DNA of 64,000 nt from Cynocephalus volans (Eukaryota; Chordata; Mammalia; Dermoptera; Cynocephalidae), in NCBI RefSeq assembly GCF_027409185.1, contig NC_084460.1:147978569-148042568 (forward strand), written 5' to 3'. Positions 32,247-43,561 of this stretch are shown here, piece by piece (within the stretch, counting starts at the first letter, position 1; each line of letters begins with the position of its first letter). The notes below the pieces were generated by a model. That model was not told the DNA's origin. It saw only the letters and a program-made list of their open reading frames with translations, and made no database searches. The position numbers and the translations under genes were made by a program.

Positions 32247-33514
32247 ACAGGCAAAATTAGTTAAGAAATAATTTCCTTGAATGTGCCTTAAGAAATATGG
32301 ACACTTAAAACTAACTTGAAGATAAAAATAGATTTTATCTAGAGATAAAAGATGGGATGTGGAATGGAGATTTAGTTTTGATTTGGTCATTGAATCTGTA
32401 AGGCTGGAAAACTGTTAGGTAATATGAAAAGCTTCCATGATTCTATTTATATGTACATTAGAAGGAACTTCAGTTGTTACTGTAAATACTCAATGTATTG
32501 TTTCAGCAGTACTAATTTAATGCTAATATACCATAGATGAAGTTTTACATTGTTAAACTATAACTGTTGTCTGGGGAACTGAACTCTTTTTCCTCTGAGG
32601 CTTTGGATTTGACATTGCATTTGACCTTTTATGTACTAATGGACATGTGCCAGGGCAACAATGAATGTAATCTACCCCCAAGTCCAATCATCATGAGTGA
32701 CTCTTGCTTATCTGGTAGGCATTTCCCATCACCTATTTCCATTCAATAAGAGCACCAGCTTTATTTAGCTCAACTGATTCCAAAGAGTAGAATTGCATTG
32801 ATCTCAACTATTTCAAAATATTGCTCTTTATTTTTCCATATGTTGCATACTTTTACAATTCAAAAAATTATCTGTATTGAAGGTAAAATTATAAATCTTG
32901 AACTTAAAAAGGCACAAATGTGAAGGAGCCAAACTGTAAATCAACTATCTGAGAAGTGAAAACTGGAAGCTTATTTGCATTATATTCATACACTTTTACA
33001 CTCTTTCCATAAATACTTAAAAAAAAAAAAAAAAAAAAAAAAACTATGGATTAGAATAACCACATCTGGAACACTTTTTATTATCAGTCAGTAGTTTTAG
33101 AGAGTTAGAACCTGGTCCTATGCCTAAAAGAAGGCTTGATTCTGCAGCAAATCTTCTACACACAGAAAGCTTTCTCAGAATTCATTTGTTCCCATGCTCA
33201 CACACTGATGCTTAGATGCTCCAGTGTCTAACAGGGCCACAGTAGTCTTGGTACTAAAGTCATTTTTCCCATTCTTAGAAATCTAAATGGAAACAACCCA
33301 GATTGAACAGATTGGAAGCTACTGTGTGTGTGAATGAACACTCCCTTTTGCTTCATACCTGAATGCTGTACATCTATTTCAAATTGTATATGGTGTTTGT
33401 GTATTTATGCTTTGATTCATAGCAACCTCTCAGGTTATGGAATTGACTTGTGTTAAACATAAACTATAAACAAAAAAAGAAATGGTTGAAAGAGCAAAAT
33501 AAAAAGGGGGGGCA

Positions 33515-34454
33515 TTCATATCTGTGATGAGGTTCTCAGAACTAAACCTCACAGTAAAAATATTGTTTAAACTGGTATACCTAGAAAATTTATCATTACT
33601 TTTTTTTCCCTTAGAGTTCCCATGGAAACTTGAAGGAATGGTAATGAAAAGGTACAAGGTAGAGAATGAGAATAGAAAGAGAACATTTATAGCATATAGA
33701 ATAAGGGAACTTCAAAAAGTTCATGGAAAAATAGAACTAAAAGGTAATACTAATCTTTTCATGAACTTTTTGAAATATGCTGGTAAGTGCTTTAGGAAGA
33801 TGCAGTGGCAGCATCTAACTATTCTTTGGTGACACCATTGTTGGTGACATCTTAAGGCTGAGGAAAATCAGAGCCACCAGATGGGTGTTACTGAACAAGC
33901 AACACCTTATGTTTTCTAGTCTGAATAATTTGAAACTCAAGACAGAGAGTTAAGTAGAAACAGAGCAATAGAATTCAGTTTCCTGTCACCAAACAGGTCA
34001 TATTTTCCAGAGTAACAATATTTGTTTAAATTTAGATTAAATAATTTTAACTTGTTAATAACAAAGAACTGTTTATCTGCCTATTTCAGATAAAATCTGC
34101 ATATTTCACACCGTATTATACTTAATTAGAAAACAAGTAAAATAAGTATCATATCAATGGTTTTTGAAAAATTTCATAGCTCTTATCCTTACAAGACTTC
34201 CAACACTTAAATCTTCCCCCTAATTTACTTCAAGTTCCAACTTCTTCTGCACCAAAGTGAAACAGCATCAATTCCTGCCTGTAACTGTTTATCTCCACCC
34301 ATACCTTGTCCTCAGGAAGATCTAAAGTCCTATGCTGAGTACAAAACATGACTTTAAATACAATGAAGTCAGAAGAGAAATGGTCTTGATCACAAAAACC
34401 CTTAAATTTACTTTTGACCAAGAAATTCTATATTATATTTATTTTTGGTGTATT
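33515..34454. other. Unclassified DNA with one small palindromic element
   Basis: Apart from the hairpin element at 33704-33778 there is nothing recognisable. Confidence 0.55.
33704..33778. mobile_element. Possible mariner-type palindromic MITE
   Basis: Arms AACTTCAAAAAGTTCATGG (about 33708-33726) and TTTCATGAACTTTTTGAAAT (about 33757-33776) are inverted complements around a 30-bp centre. The arm sequence resembles what I recall of Hsmar2-like mariner ends. Short mariner-derived palindromes of about 80 bp are known from mammals. The expected TA target duplication may be the TA at each edge. Confidence 0.55.
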
Positions 34455-34800
34455 CACAAAAATGTTTGTATTATGCCAGCCACAGGCCAGACACCATGCT
34501 ATATATGGAAGATAGTGTTGCAAGGAATGAGTAAGTCCCGCCTACCTCCCACAAAGACCTTAGAGATAGTGAGGGAGATGGCATTGAACAAAAAGTAACT
34601 ACACAAGTATCTAATTAGTGAGAGGTATGAAAGAAAAGTTCGAATTACTACAAAAGCCTTTTTTCATGCAATCTAACTTACTACGGAGGGCAAGTAAGAC
34701 CTGCCTGAAGAAGTCATCTTTGAGCTGTCTCCTGAAGGGTGGATGGGAATTAGCTAGTGAAAGGGGGGAAGGGAATTTCCCTCACCTGCCTGCTTTGTAA
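34455..34800 (-). repeat. L2 LINE fragment
   Basis: In plus reading it has the reverse-complement L2 order: CAGCCACAGGCCAGACACCA, then TGTTGCAAGGAATGAG, and ACAAAAAGTAACTACACAAG. GAAGTCATCTTTGAGCTGTC and CTGAAGGGTGGATGGGAATT follow ('gaggtgacatttgagctgagacctgaagga'). Confidence 0.65.
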
Positions 34801-35074
34801 AGCATGGCATTCTTTTAATAGAGACCAAACCCATTCCCAGGTGAAGATAAGGTATGCTTTTCAAATATTCTTGAGAGAGACAGCAAAAATATCTTTAAAT
34901 GCAATTGAGGAACCAATAAGTGACTGATACTTGATATTTAAGGGGGAGAAGAAAAGGAATTTGGTGGTGAAGATTCAAGTAAAAGACAAAACCTTACCAG
35001 CTGAGACAAACAAAAAGAAGGAACACAGTGAGAAAGAGAGAAGGAGGCAAATTTAATTGAGTTAACTTCAGTAA

Positions 35075-35310
35075 ACTCTAAGGCAGGCGTTGTATTGAGG
35101 ATATGAACACATATATGGGATACTAGCCCTCAAGTGTCTTATAATCTTTTAGGGAGGTTGTTCAATAAACAGATCCTGTTAGTGCAATATTGTAAATTAA
35201 AACAAAGAGAATTGAACAAGATAAGAGAACCAAAAAAGAGGCATATGCCTAGGACTTTAAAGAAGATCCTTAGAAGAAAGACCCTCTCAGCTAGGCCTTG
35301 ACATAGATGC
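35075..35310 (-). repeat. L2 LINE fragment
   Basis: AGGCAGGCGTTGTATTGAGG, CTAGCCCTCAAGTGTCTTAT and AGACCCTCTCAGCTAGGCCT follow the reverse L2 3' region, starting again from the 3' end. It is therefore a second copy rather than a continuation of the previous one. Confidence 0.55.
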
Positions 35311-35889
35311 TGGAGATGCATATGATGAAATTTGCCTACTTTAGGTTTTCCTAGTACTAATCAAATATACCCTCTATTATTTTATTTTATTTATTTATTT
35401 ATAATTTATTTTACGTACTTTTCTAGCAGGCTGTATGAGAATGTGGCTCCTTGTAGTAAAAAGGAGCCTGTTTTGTTCAGGAGCACTTTGGTGCTCTCTG
35501 CTTTCCACCTTGAGACAAAGATGTGGCCTTGCTGCCAAAGGGTTTAAGAACCAGAAATGCTTGGTATTGGTAAACATTTTCATAATATGGAAGTATCTAG
35601 ATTTTTGATGTAGATTATATCAAATGGTTGATACAAACTTCAGGGAAGAAGGAAAATGACTTAGTGAAATTTCAGCTTCTCCTTTAGTTGTGTCGGGGAT
35701 GTATGTGTCTACATTAACAGTACAACTCTCAGAAACTTTAGGCAGTTCCTTCCCTTTACAGCCATTGACTTGTATTAAGTTCAATATATTTGATTAAATA
35801 TACTTTCAGTTATATATGGGTTTACGGCGGGGGGGTCTCTTTCTCAAAATTTATAACTTAATCTACAATCTGAAATTTTATAAGCTTTA
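35311..35889. other. Unclassified DNA with A/T-rich simple runs
   Basis: TTATTTTATTTTATTTATTT at about 35379-35403 is low-complexity. Nothing else is recognised. Confidence 0.5.
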
Positions 35890-36590
35890 AACATTTCATC
35901 CACTCATCCGCATCCTTTATTTAGCAAATGCTCACTGGATGATTACTATATACCTAAAACTATTTTGGGTAGTAAAGAAACAGTAAGTGAACATATACTA
36001 TACTAAGGATTGCAGATGAGCAAACGTTAGTACAGAGAGTGTAATATTTATGAAAGTACAGTGTTGCTGTACTACTTAGAAAGGCTTATAGAGTAAGGGA
36101 TGAATTCAAAAACAAAGTGATATCTAGACTGCGATATGAAACAAATAAAAGATTATGAGTTAGACAGACAAGGATTACTGTGGGAAGGATGGAAAGTGAT
36201 GTTCTAAATTAAGAAAATAACATGTGCCAAGGCCAGCGGTGAAAGAACATAAGACATTAAGTAAGTCTGGTGAAAGTGGAATTGTAGAATTCAAGAGGTG
36301 GGTATGAAAGACGGGAGAGGAAAAGAGTTAAATAAGATAAAATATACTCAAAGTCTTGGCAGTCTCCTTAATAAGTTGGAATCTATACTTCAGTAATGTG
36401 AAATCAGTCAAGGGTTTAAGTAATGAAATACTATAATCATTTTAGAATTTTGCAACCATAATCCTGGCCTCAGTGTGAATTGTTTGGTGGGAAGAACAAT
36501 TTGGCCAGGAGCCCAAATGACATTTGCTGATGGTGTGAACTGTGCTGAAGGTGTTGCAATGGAGAGAGAAATAAATTGATTTATATTCTT
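35890..36590 (-). repeat. L2 LINE, long 3' fragment
   Basis: About 0.7 kb in reverse sense. It runs from the L2 3' end (TTTATTTAGCAAATGCTCAC, ATATACCTAAAACTATTTTG) through ATGTGCCAAGGCCAGCGGTG. It continues to TGAAATCAGTCAAGGGTTTA and AATGAAATACTATAATCATT ('gtgaaatgatctgatttacg' block). It is the best preserved L2 in the window. Confidence 0.72.
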
Positions 36591-38871
36591 CATATGTTTC
36601 AGATTTAATTTATCCTTACATGAATTTACCTCTTTAAGGAGAATATTTATTACCTATCAGAAATAGTAAACATTCTTACTAGCCTTATAACAACACACTA
36701 TTTCAAGCTCTTTTTCTTACCTGTAAATTGAGATACAACTACTACTAATAATAATGTAAATCATACTTGTTTTACACTTTAAACATAGAGGAGCTCTTAT
36801 TCAAATATTTCCTCTGAAAATAGAACACAGACAAACCAAGATTAAAGATAAGGGCTTTTCTTGTAAAGGAAAATGTTTCAGCAACAAAAATTATGTTAAC
36901 ATTGCATATGAAAGTGACACCACAATCTAGGGATTAGGAATGGCATTCCTGGGACACAGATTAGAGATATAAATGGAGGCCAGTTAGTAGATAATCTTGA
37001 TGTCAGTCACAAAATTTCACTTAATTTTGTGGACAATTAGTAGCCAGTAGATTTTCTGACAAGAGTGCATAGTGTGCCTACTGTGGGGAAAAAAATGCCT
37101 TTTTATTTTTACCAAAAGAAAGACAAATTCAGATTATTTTAGTTATTAGAAGTAGAATAGTTTTATCTAATAATATTTTGTGTTGTTTCAGTCTGAGGAT
37201 TGTTGAAAAGAAATAGAAAAAAGATTCATAAGTGGTGAGGATGCCAAAATGTATCAAAACTATTTGAAAAATCGTCAGTGCTTCTGTTAATGTAAATAGA
37301 GGGAAGCAGGATTAGGGAAGAGATGTGCATTTTGTGCTAAACTTTTTCTATAAACTGGGCTACTATCCTGAATAATGATAAATGAGAATGTTGAGGATAT
37401 GGTTTAAATAAACGGTGTGTAAACTTTGAAAGAGGACAGGTTGTTGGAACATGGTGATTTAACAGTGGTTTGTGAGAGACACTAGAAAGCAAGAATTTTG
37501 CTGAATTTTCTTTGTTATTCTGTAAGAGACAGGAGAAAAACAATCATGATATTTAAGGCAGCTAAAGACATGAATCTTGATCTTCCCCAGGAAATTTCTA
37601 TGGTTCTGTGTCAAAGACTTAGTGTCTCAGATGAAAAATACTTATAGGAAACCCATCCTGTGATCTGTCATTGTTATGTGGAATGTTAAGTAAAAAAAAA
37701 AAAAAAAAAAAAAAATGTGATCAGTTAAGCCAAATTCTAAATATGCCTGAAAATGGAAATAAACTTCAAATAACTCCATCACCCCCAACTAATTTCAAAT
37801 GAAGAGAGAGAGAAAAAAATACGTTATAATTCTTAGAGCAAAGCCTGGGAATTAAATTTAACTTGGCTCCTTTTTGTCGCTTATAATGTGTACACTGTAT
37901 AGGATATTTTAATTTTGATTGGGATTTAGGAGTCATTTCAATGGCTGAATTTCATAAAATTAATTTCAATTATGATAAATTTGATTTAATTTGAGTAAAA
38001 CATGAAATGTAACCACTGTTTACTAATCTTTTGCTTTTAGCTTGGTTGATATGTCTGCTACCTCATGAGTAAACCATTCCACTAATATATTCAGTTTTTC
38101 TCATGAAATGGTCTTTATTCCTGTCCCCCTAATGCAAAAACATGAATAACGCTATACATGATTTAGCAGAAAACATTGCACCTTCAGATTATAGATACTA
38201 TTTTACACTTTTTAAAATATTCCATTCTCCAGAATATTTTGGTGGTGGAAGGGTTAACTATAAAAACTAGTTTTTAACAATACAATTTCCAAATGTGAAG
38301 CTTAGTTAAGGGAAATTCTGTGACATGTGAGAAAAACTTGAAACACAAAAATGAAAAAAAAAAAAGCGAGAGAAAGCTGTACATCTGCAAAGAAGAAAAA
38401 CAATTACACCAATTCAGCAAACACATGTTTGATCTGAGTATTTTTTTCAAAAGGTTTTGCTGAATCCATAATACATGAGTTTTCAGGTAAAATGCGTTGT
38501 ATGCTTGCTCTTTTAAAAAGAGTATTCTATTAAAAACAGCAACAAAACCTTTCAAGATACTGTGAGGTCAGCTTGACCAACTTTATTACTCCCTTGGATA
38601 TTAATAAAAGCACAAATACAGTGTTGCTGTTTTTGTTGTCTCTAGTAAGAGTGAAAATAGCCAAAGGGGAGACAAAATTTACAAGAGGCACCAAAGTTAA
38701 AACATAAACCAGTTCCAAATTTGTGATGATTGATAGTGAAATCTGTTAACCTAGATCCCAGAAGAAATGAGCATACAATCACTTACAAACCCAAATACCT
38801 CCACCTGCAGGACATCCAATAAATAGCAGAAAAAAAGGAAGGGGGAATTGTTTACTCCATCACCCTTTTGG
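36591..38871. other. Unclassified AT-rich DNA
   Basis: No gene or nameable repeat in 2.3 kb. A poly-A run of about 24 bases at 37691-37714 has no identifiable retrocopy attached. Confidence 0.55.
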
Positions 38872-39045
38872 GACTACCTTTCAAATATTTTTGTGCATAA
38901 AAATTACCTGAAAAACTTGTTAAATATTCCATCCCTATAAATTATGTTGCATTTGGCATTGATGTTGCCCTAAACATGCATTTTAACAAGCTCCCTTGAT
39001 GATTGTGATATGATTACCAGACCAGAGTTAAAAAACATTATTAAA
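38872..39045 (+). mobile_element. MER5A-like hAT DNA transposon remnant
   Basis: AAAATTACCTGAAAAACTTG, ACATGCATTTTAACAAGCTC, CCTTGATGATTGTGATATGA and AGACCAGAGTTAAAAAAC follow the MER5A order ('atcacctgggaacttgtt...tgttttaacaagccctccaggtgattctgatgca...agtttgagaac'). Confidence 0.7.
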
Positions 39046-40870
39046 AAGCATACAAATAACCAGGATATCAAACTTCCTGGAATTCAAAGGCTATTTCCCA
39101 ACCTTTTCTCCCTATAAACTGGGTCTACTCTCAGACTCATCTTAATGCTTACAGGGCATTCTTCACCCCATTAGGCAGCATCTCTGCAATAACTGTTTCC
39201 TCCATGGTCCAGCTCCGATTGGGCACCTCATCATGTTAAGTTTATACTATGTGACACCAATTTGTGGCCTCCGATAATATTACCTAGTCTTTTCATTCTT
39301 CCCCTGTTAGGTTGCAGCTTCCTGTGACTAATCACTATGTTGCCTCAACTTCCCCAGTTTGATCTTTCAGCTTTTCTAACTATAATCAAACTATCTGTTG
39401 TGGGCTTTGTTTTCCTCATTGAAAATGAACCAACTACAGAAAGCAATATGGTGAGAAAAAATAAAATAAAATTGATAAAATAAAACAAAGTAAGTACTGA
39501 TCTAGAAATGACAGCAAACATTACTTTATACTTTATTTTATTTAAGATATGAAAGCCTATCTTCCCATAAAACCTGCCCACTAGATCACTAAAATAACCT
39601 TTTGTCATTAAAAAAGGTAATAATAGATGCATAAATTAATAGCATCTGTAGTTTAGAAAAATAAGAAATGAAAATCCCCTGCCTCCTCAGATCTCACCAA
39701 GTTCTTCTCCTCAGATCTTAACCACTACTAATATTTTCTTGCTTATTTGTTTACTTAATGAATTTACAGGGCTTTGGTAAAACATGGCTGACAGAAGACA
39801 AACCTTTATAAAAGCTGCTGCCTCCCAGAACTGCACCAACCTTATATAAATAATACAAGAGGGTGTATCCACAATAGGAGAGAAGATGTTACAAAGAAGA
39901 AATGTCAATAATAATTTTGGAAGGAGGAAAGTGATTGTTGGAGAGCTATTGTTATTTAATCAAGCAAAACAGAAAATATATTTATATATGTGTTTATATT
40001 ACTGCAATGACTACAGACAGGAAATCTTAAGAAGCAACCCAATTTGCCTCCCAGAACTCTGAGACTGGTGACACCAGAAAGATGGGAGGTAGGGGGTAAA
40101 ATCTGAAAAATTGGTGGGGACACTCTTTTTGGGGCACTTGAATTCCCAAATTACCCTTAATAAAAGACAATGGACAATTGCCACACTACCCATCAATTCA
40201 GGCAAGAAATCATAGTTATAGTCTGTGGATAATTTTGTTGTAATGGTGTGAGAAGACTAGATACAGTGGAAATAACATCAGCCAGATTCTCTCCTGTGCT
40301 CCCACAGAAACCAAAGCAGGGACTGTATCTCCCAAACAGGAGACTACAGGATTTTTGTCTTCAGAAACTGAGTGTACTGTGAATGAAAAGACTCATATAC
40401 CAATACAAGTATGTGGGGAATCCTTCTATGAAAAGGCTGGCTTATTAACTTTCTTGAAGCCCACGTAAGTAGTAGGAGATAAGATCAGAGTGTATTCTGG
40501 GATAAGATTAAGTGGAAACATTTTTGCTTTATATTTTCATTTTGAACCTCCAATTTTACTCACAACCCTTGTCCACACTTTTACAATGATTCACCCAGAC
40601 CCACCTTCAACAAAGAACATGTTACCCCCACTGCTGGGGCAATATAACTGAGGAAAACTCCGAAGGGCCATTTTACCTCCTGAGCTTCTCACCTGGTTAG
40701 CCGAGGTCGTCCTGAGCCTGCATGACAAGTAGACTTTTACTTCTGTCCAATATTGCTTCCTTTCTCTCTTTTTCCACAAGTGTCAGTCCTCCTCCTGTGA
40801 GCACTCCTTAATATATGTTCTGCATGCTAAAATCAGCCACATTTTTTGGTATCTGGCAATTAGAACACTG
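39046..40870. other. Unclassified DNA, possible old LTR end at right
   Basis: No gene. 40560-40845 may be the 3' part of an old ERVL-type LTR (GTGAGCACTCCTTAATATAT, TTCTGCATGCTAAAATCAGC). I cannot define its start. The rest is unassigned. Confidence 0.4.
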
Positions 40871-41400
40871 AAGTTCTATTTATTGAGATGGATATGGTTG
40901 CTAGAAGTGCAAATAGACATGGAAATTAAAAGTTAATTTATGAGGCTGGCCGGTTAGCTCAGTTGGTTAGAGCACAGCCTTGTAACACCAGGGTCACGGG
41001 TTTGGATCCTCCTACTAGCCACCCACCAAAAAAAAAAAAAAAAAAAAAAGTTCACTTATGAATGCTAAGTCTTAGATGCTTTTGGAAACCCAACTGGAAA
41101 TGTCAACTAGACAGTTTTATATACAAGTCTGTAGATAAAGTCCAATAGCAGGGCTGGATATAAATTTAGAAGTCATAAGAATATAGATAATATTTAAAGG
41201 CACTTAAGTTAATAAAAGTGAATGTAGATAGAAAAAGGAACTGGTGCAAGGGCTACATCATGAACTACTGCAAAATAAACAAGTTAGGGATATTAGAAGG
41301 GAACTGCAAAGTAGAGAAACAGCAACCAATGATGAACGTAGGAAGTGGAACAGAGGGTGCTAACGTTTTTGAGGAAGGAAGGAAGCAACTATGTCAAATT
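40871..41400 (-). repeat. L2 LINE fragment, split by a SINE
   Basis: In plus reading ACCCAACTGGAAATGTCAAC, TAGACAGTTTTATATACAAG, AGCAGGGCTGGATATAAATT, TAGAAGTCATAAGAATATAG and ATAATATTTAAAGGCA match the reverse L2 block around 'ggagatgtcgagtaggcagttggatat...gagtcatcagcatatagatggtatttaaa'. A monomeric SINE interrupts it at 40944-41048. Confidence 0.72.
40944..41048 (+). mobile_element. Monomeric tRNA-Ile-derived SINE (CYN-like), copy 1
   Basis: GGCCGGTTAGCTCAGTTGGT (A-box at 40954-40966), TAGAGCACAGCCTTGTAACA, CCAGGGTCACGGGTTTGGAT (B-box at 40998-41008) and a poly-A tail of about 22. The head is close to nuclear tRNA-Ile(AAT). The anticodon arm and 3' acceptor half do not pair, so this is a SINE and not a tRNA gene. 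Near-identical 13-bp repeats AGTTAATTTATGA (40931-40943) and AGTTCACTTATGA (41049-41061) flank it. Confidence 0.95.
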
Positions 41401-41549
41401 CTACTATCACGAAGTAATAAAAAACTGAAATTTAAAATTTGCTCTACCAAAGTGAACATCCTTGGTGAGTTAGCAAACACTGTTTTCTTGTGCTGACAGA
41501 GACAAAAGCCTAACAGGAGTGCATTAAAGAATGAATGGAGGTCCATTAA

Positions 41550-42520
41550 AAGGATCACACATCATGTCAGTGTGATTTATCCCTAGGATTTAGGGATGGT
41601 TTAGCGTATAGATCAACAAATGTGGTGCACCACAATAAAAGAATGAAAGATACAAATCATATGATCATCTTAATAGGTGCAGAAAAAGCACATGACAAAA
41701 CTTAACACCCTTTCATGATAAAATTGTTCAACAAATTGTGTATAGAAGGAATGCACCTCAACATAAAAACAAACATATATGAGAAGCCTGCACCTAACGT
41801 CATTCTAGTAAAAAAAAAAAAAGAAAAGAAAGCTATTTCTGCAATATCAGCAACAAGACAAGAATGCCCATTCTCACCACTTTTATTCAACTTAGAATTG
41901 AAAGTCTGAGCCAGAGCAATTAGGCAACAAAAAGATATAAAAGACATCCACGTTGGAAAAGAATAAGTAAAAGTATTTATGTTTGCAGATGACAAGGCCA
42001 TATACACAGAAAACCCTAAAGACTACCCCCCCCAAAAAAAATTACAACTAAAAATGAATTCAAGAAAGTTGCAGGACACAAAATTAACATATGAAAAATT
42101 GTGTTTCTGTGCCGTAATAACAAACTATCCAAAAAGGAAATTTAAAAAACAATCTCACAGTATTATAAAAAAATAGAATGAAATACTTAGGAATAAACTT
42201 AATAAAGGAGGTAAAAGACTGGTACAATGAAAACTACAAAAACCTGATGAAAGAAACCAAAACCATTACAAATAAATGGAAAAACATTCCATGTTCAATG
42301 ATTAGAAGAATTGATACTATTACAATGTCCATACTACCCAAAGTGATGTACAGACTTTTTGTATGGTTTTAAGGAACTACTGTACTTAATAAAGATGAGA
42401 TTCCATTTGAGTACTGCAGAGAATTATATAGCTTTATGATGATTAAAAAACATTTTCAAGATTCTTGTTTGGAAACAAAACCTTAACAAAACCTTGCATT
42501 ATAAAAAAAGATACTAAATC
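41550..42520 (+). mobile_element. Old L1 ORF2 reverse-transcriptase fragment
   Basis: Conceptual translation gives the RT core in degraded pieces: GWFSV-like entry, AEKAHDKT ('AEKAFDK'), MHLNIKTNIYEKPAPNVIL, RQECPFSPLLFNLELKV, VFADDKAIYTENPKD (catalytic FADD intact), then [31 protein letters not shown] and [11 protein letters not shown]. Stops and frameshifts separate three frames of 64-65 codons (41715-41909, 41979-42176, 42178-42372). The gap between the second and third is a single stop, so these are remnants of one ORF. The element's 3' end is not clear. Confidence 0.9.
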
Positions 42521-42952
42521 ATTCAAACATTGTAAAAAAATTTGTAATAGCTAAGTATTTGTGATTTATAATATACATTGTCACTTAGTATTCTACTAGA
42601 ACAGTATTTAAAAAAAACTGGCACATAAAACTAAGTGTATTTTTATAATATTACTTGATTGCATAAAAATCAGGAAATTCATTGTTACGGCTTCCTTTTA
42701 CAACAAACACACTTTGTTCCCCACATAACCGCATAACATTTAAGTTCTTTTCTCAGAAAGCACTTATGCAATATCTGCAGAACGTAAGTGAATTGTGGTC
42801 AAGAAATAAAGGATACATTTTTAATGCATATATGAAAAAAATTTCTCAATATTGTTCTGAATTCCTACTTATAAATGGAAACAAAATTGGCTCATTTAAA
42901 GGAATTTATATTTTAAAATCTCTAAGGTTTCAAAACACTCAATCTAGTTTTC
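42521..42952. other. Unclassified AT-rich DNA
   Basis: Nothing recognisable. Confidence 0.55.
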
Positions 42953-43029
42953 ATTTAGTACTATGATAACATTTAGTACCATGATAACATTGATAACATT
43001 TAGTACTGTGATAACATATGATAACATTA
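42953..43029. repeat. Short degenerate minisatellite
   Basis: About four imperfect copies of an 18-20-bp unit of the form CATTTAGTACYRTGATAA, with one partial unit (GATAACATATGATAACATTA). Confidence 0.85.
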
Positions 43030-43099
43030 ATCCTGTGATCACAATTTTTCCCATTAAGGATGAGTTTTCTACTACTATCTACTGATTTGTAAAATGACA

Positions 43100-43530
43100 A
43101 GAATTATTAGGAAATGTCTCAGTCTGTACCATAGATTATTTCAAAAATGGCTGAAATTATTCCCCTCCTTTGTCACCCTTTGCAATTTGACATTGGAGCT
43201 CTTCTCATCAAGTGGTAGTTTATATTACTTCATGCCTCAAATCAGGAATAAGCTTGTAACTTACTTTGGCCAATGGAACACAGCAGAAGTGATGATGTAT
43301 CAGTTCTGAAGTTAGACCTCAAGAGACCTTGATATCTCTGTTTTCTTTCCCAGAATCCTGTTGCACCATATGAAGAAGCTCAGGAGGGCCTGCTGGATGA
43401 AGAGAAATCATGTAGCTCACTCATCTATGTCACTCCGGCAGATTACCAGCAGCCATTAAACACAAAGAAGCCCACATTAGAACAACCATCCCCAAGCATT
43501 CTACCAACTGACTGCAGATGCATGAATGAG
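43100..43530 (+). mobile_element. Possible MLT1-like MaLR LTR
   Basis: GGCCAATGGAACACAGCAGA, AGTGATGATGTATCAGTTCT, AGACCTCAAGAGACCTTGAT, TGTTGCACCATATGAAGAAG and CCAACTGACTGCAGATGCAT fit an old MLT1-type LTR layout ('gtgacggtgtgccagttcc...aggccttaagaggcctt'). The 3' end is missing or decayed. Confidence 0.55.
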
Positions 43531-43540
43531 TCAAACTTAT

Positions 43541-43561
43541 ATATGTGTGTGTGTGTGTGTA
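43541..43561. repeat. (TG)n microsatellite
   Basis: About ten TG units preceded by TATATA. Confidence 0.95.

Larger units (their letters stand above)
31618..33512 (+). pseudogene. CD24: CD24 processed retropseudogene
   Basis: A nearly full-length retrocopy of CD24 mRNA without introns, from the 5'UTR (about 31618, GAGCCAGCGGTTCTACGTGC) to the last CD24 3'UTR bases (about 33489). CD24 is a small GPI-anchored, mucin-like cell-surface glycoprotein of about 80 residues. The copy starts at the ATG at 31700 (MGRVIVSRHGLGLLLLALLL, clearly its signal peptide). It continues with KIYSNQTT and SSQS mucin segments, then shifts frame near 31840 and stops at TAG 31865-31867. The other frame continues NPANATT and ALQSTA, and LHLY at the GPI-signal end. 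Long 3'UTR blocks are conserved (CATTGCATTTGACCTTTTAT, GAATGCTGTACATCTATTTC). The poly(A) region is degraded. Limits are approximate; CATTCA near both ends may be a target duplication. A tRNA half and an expanded poly-A (33019-33043) interrupt it. Confidence 0.93.

Noticed and set aside
37691-37714. Poly-A tail of a retrocopy
   Set aside because: No target duplication and no recognisable transcript-like sequence to its left.
40944-41048. tRNA-Ile gene
   Set aside because: The 5' half matches but the anticodon arm and acceptor 3' strand do not pair. A poly-A tail and target duplication show it is a SINE.
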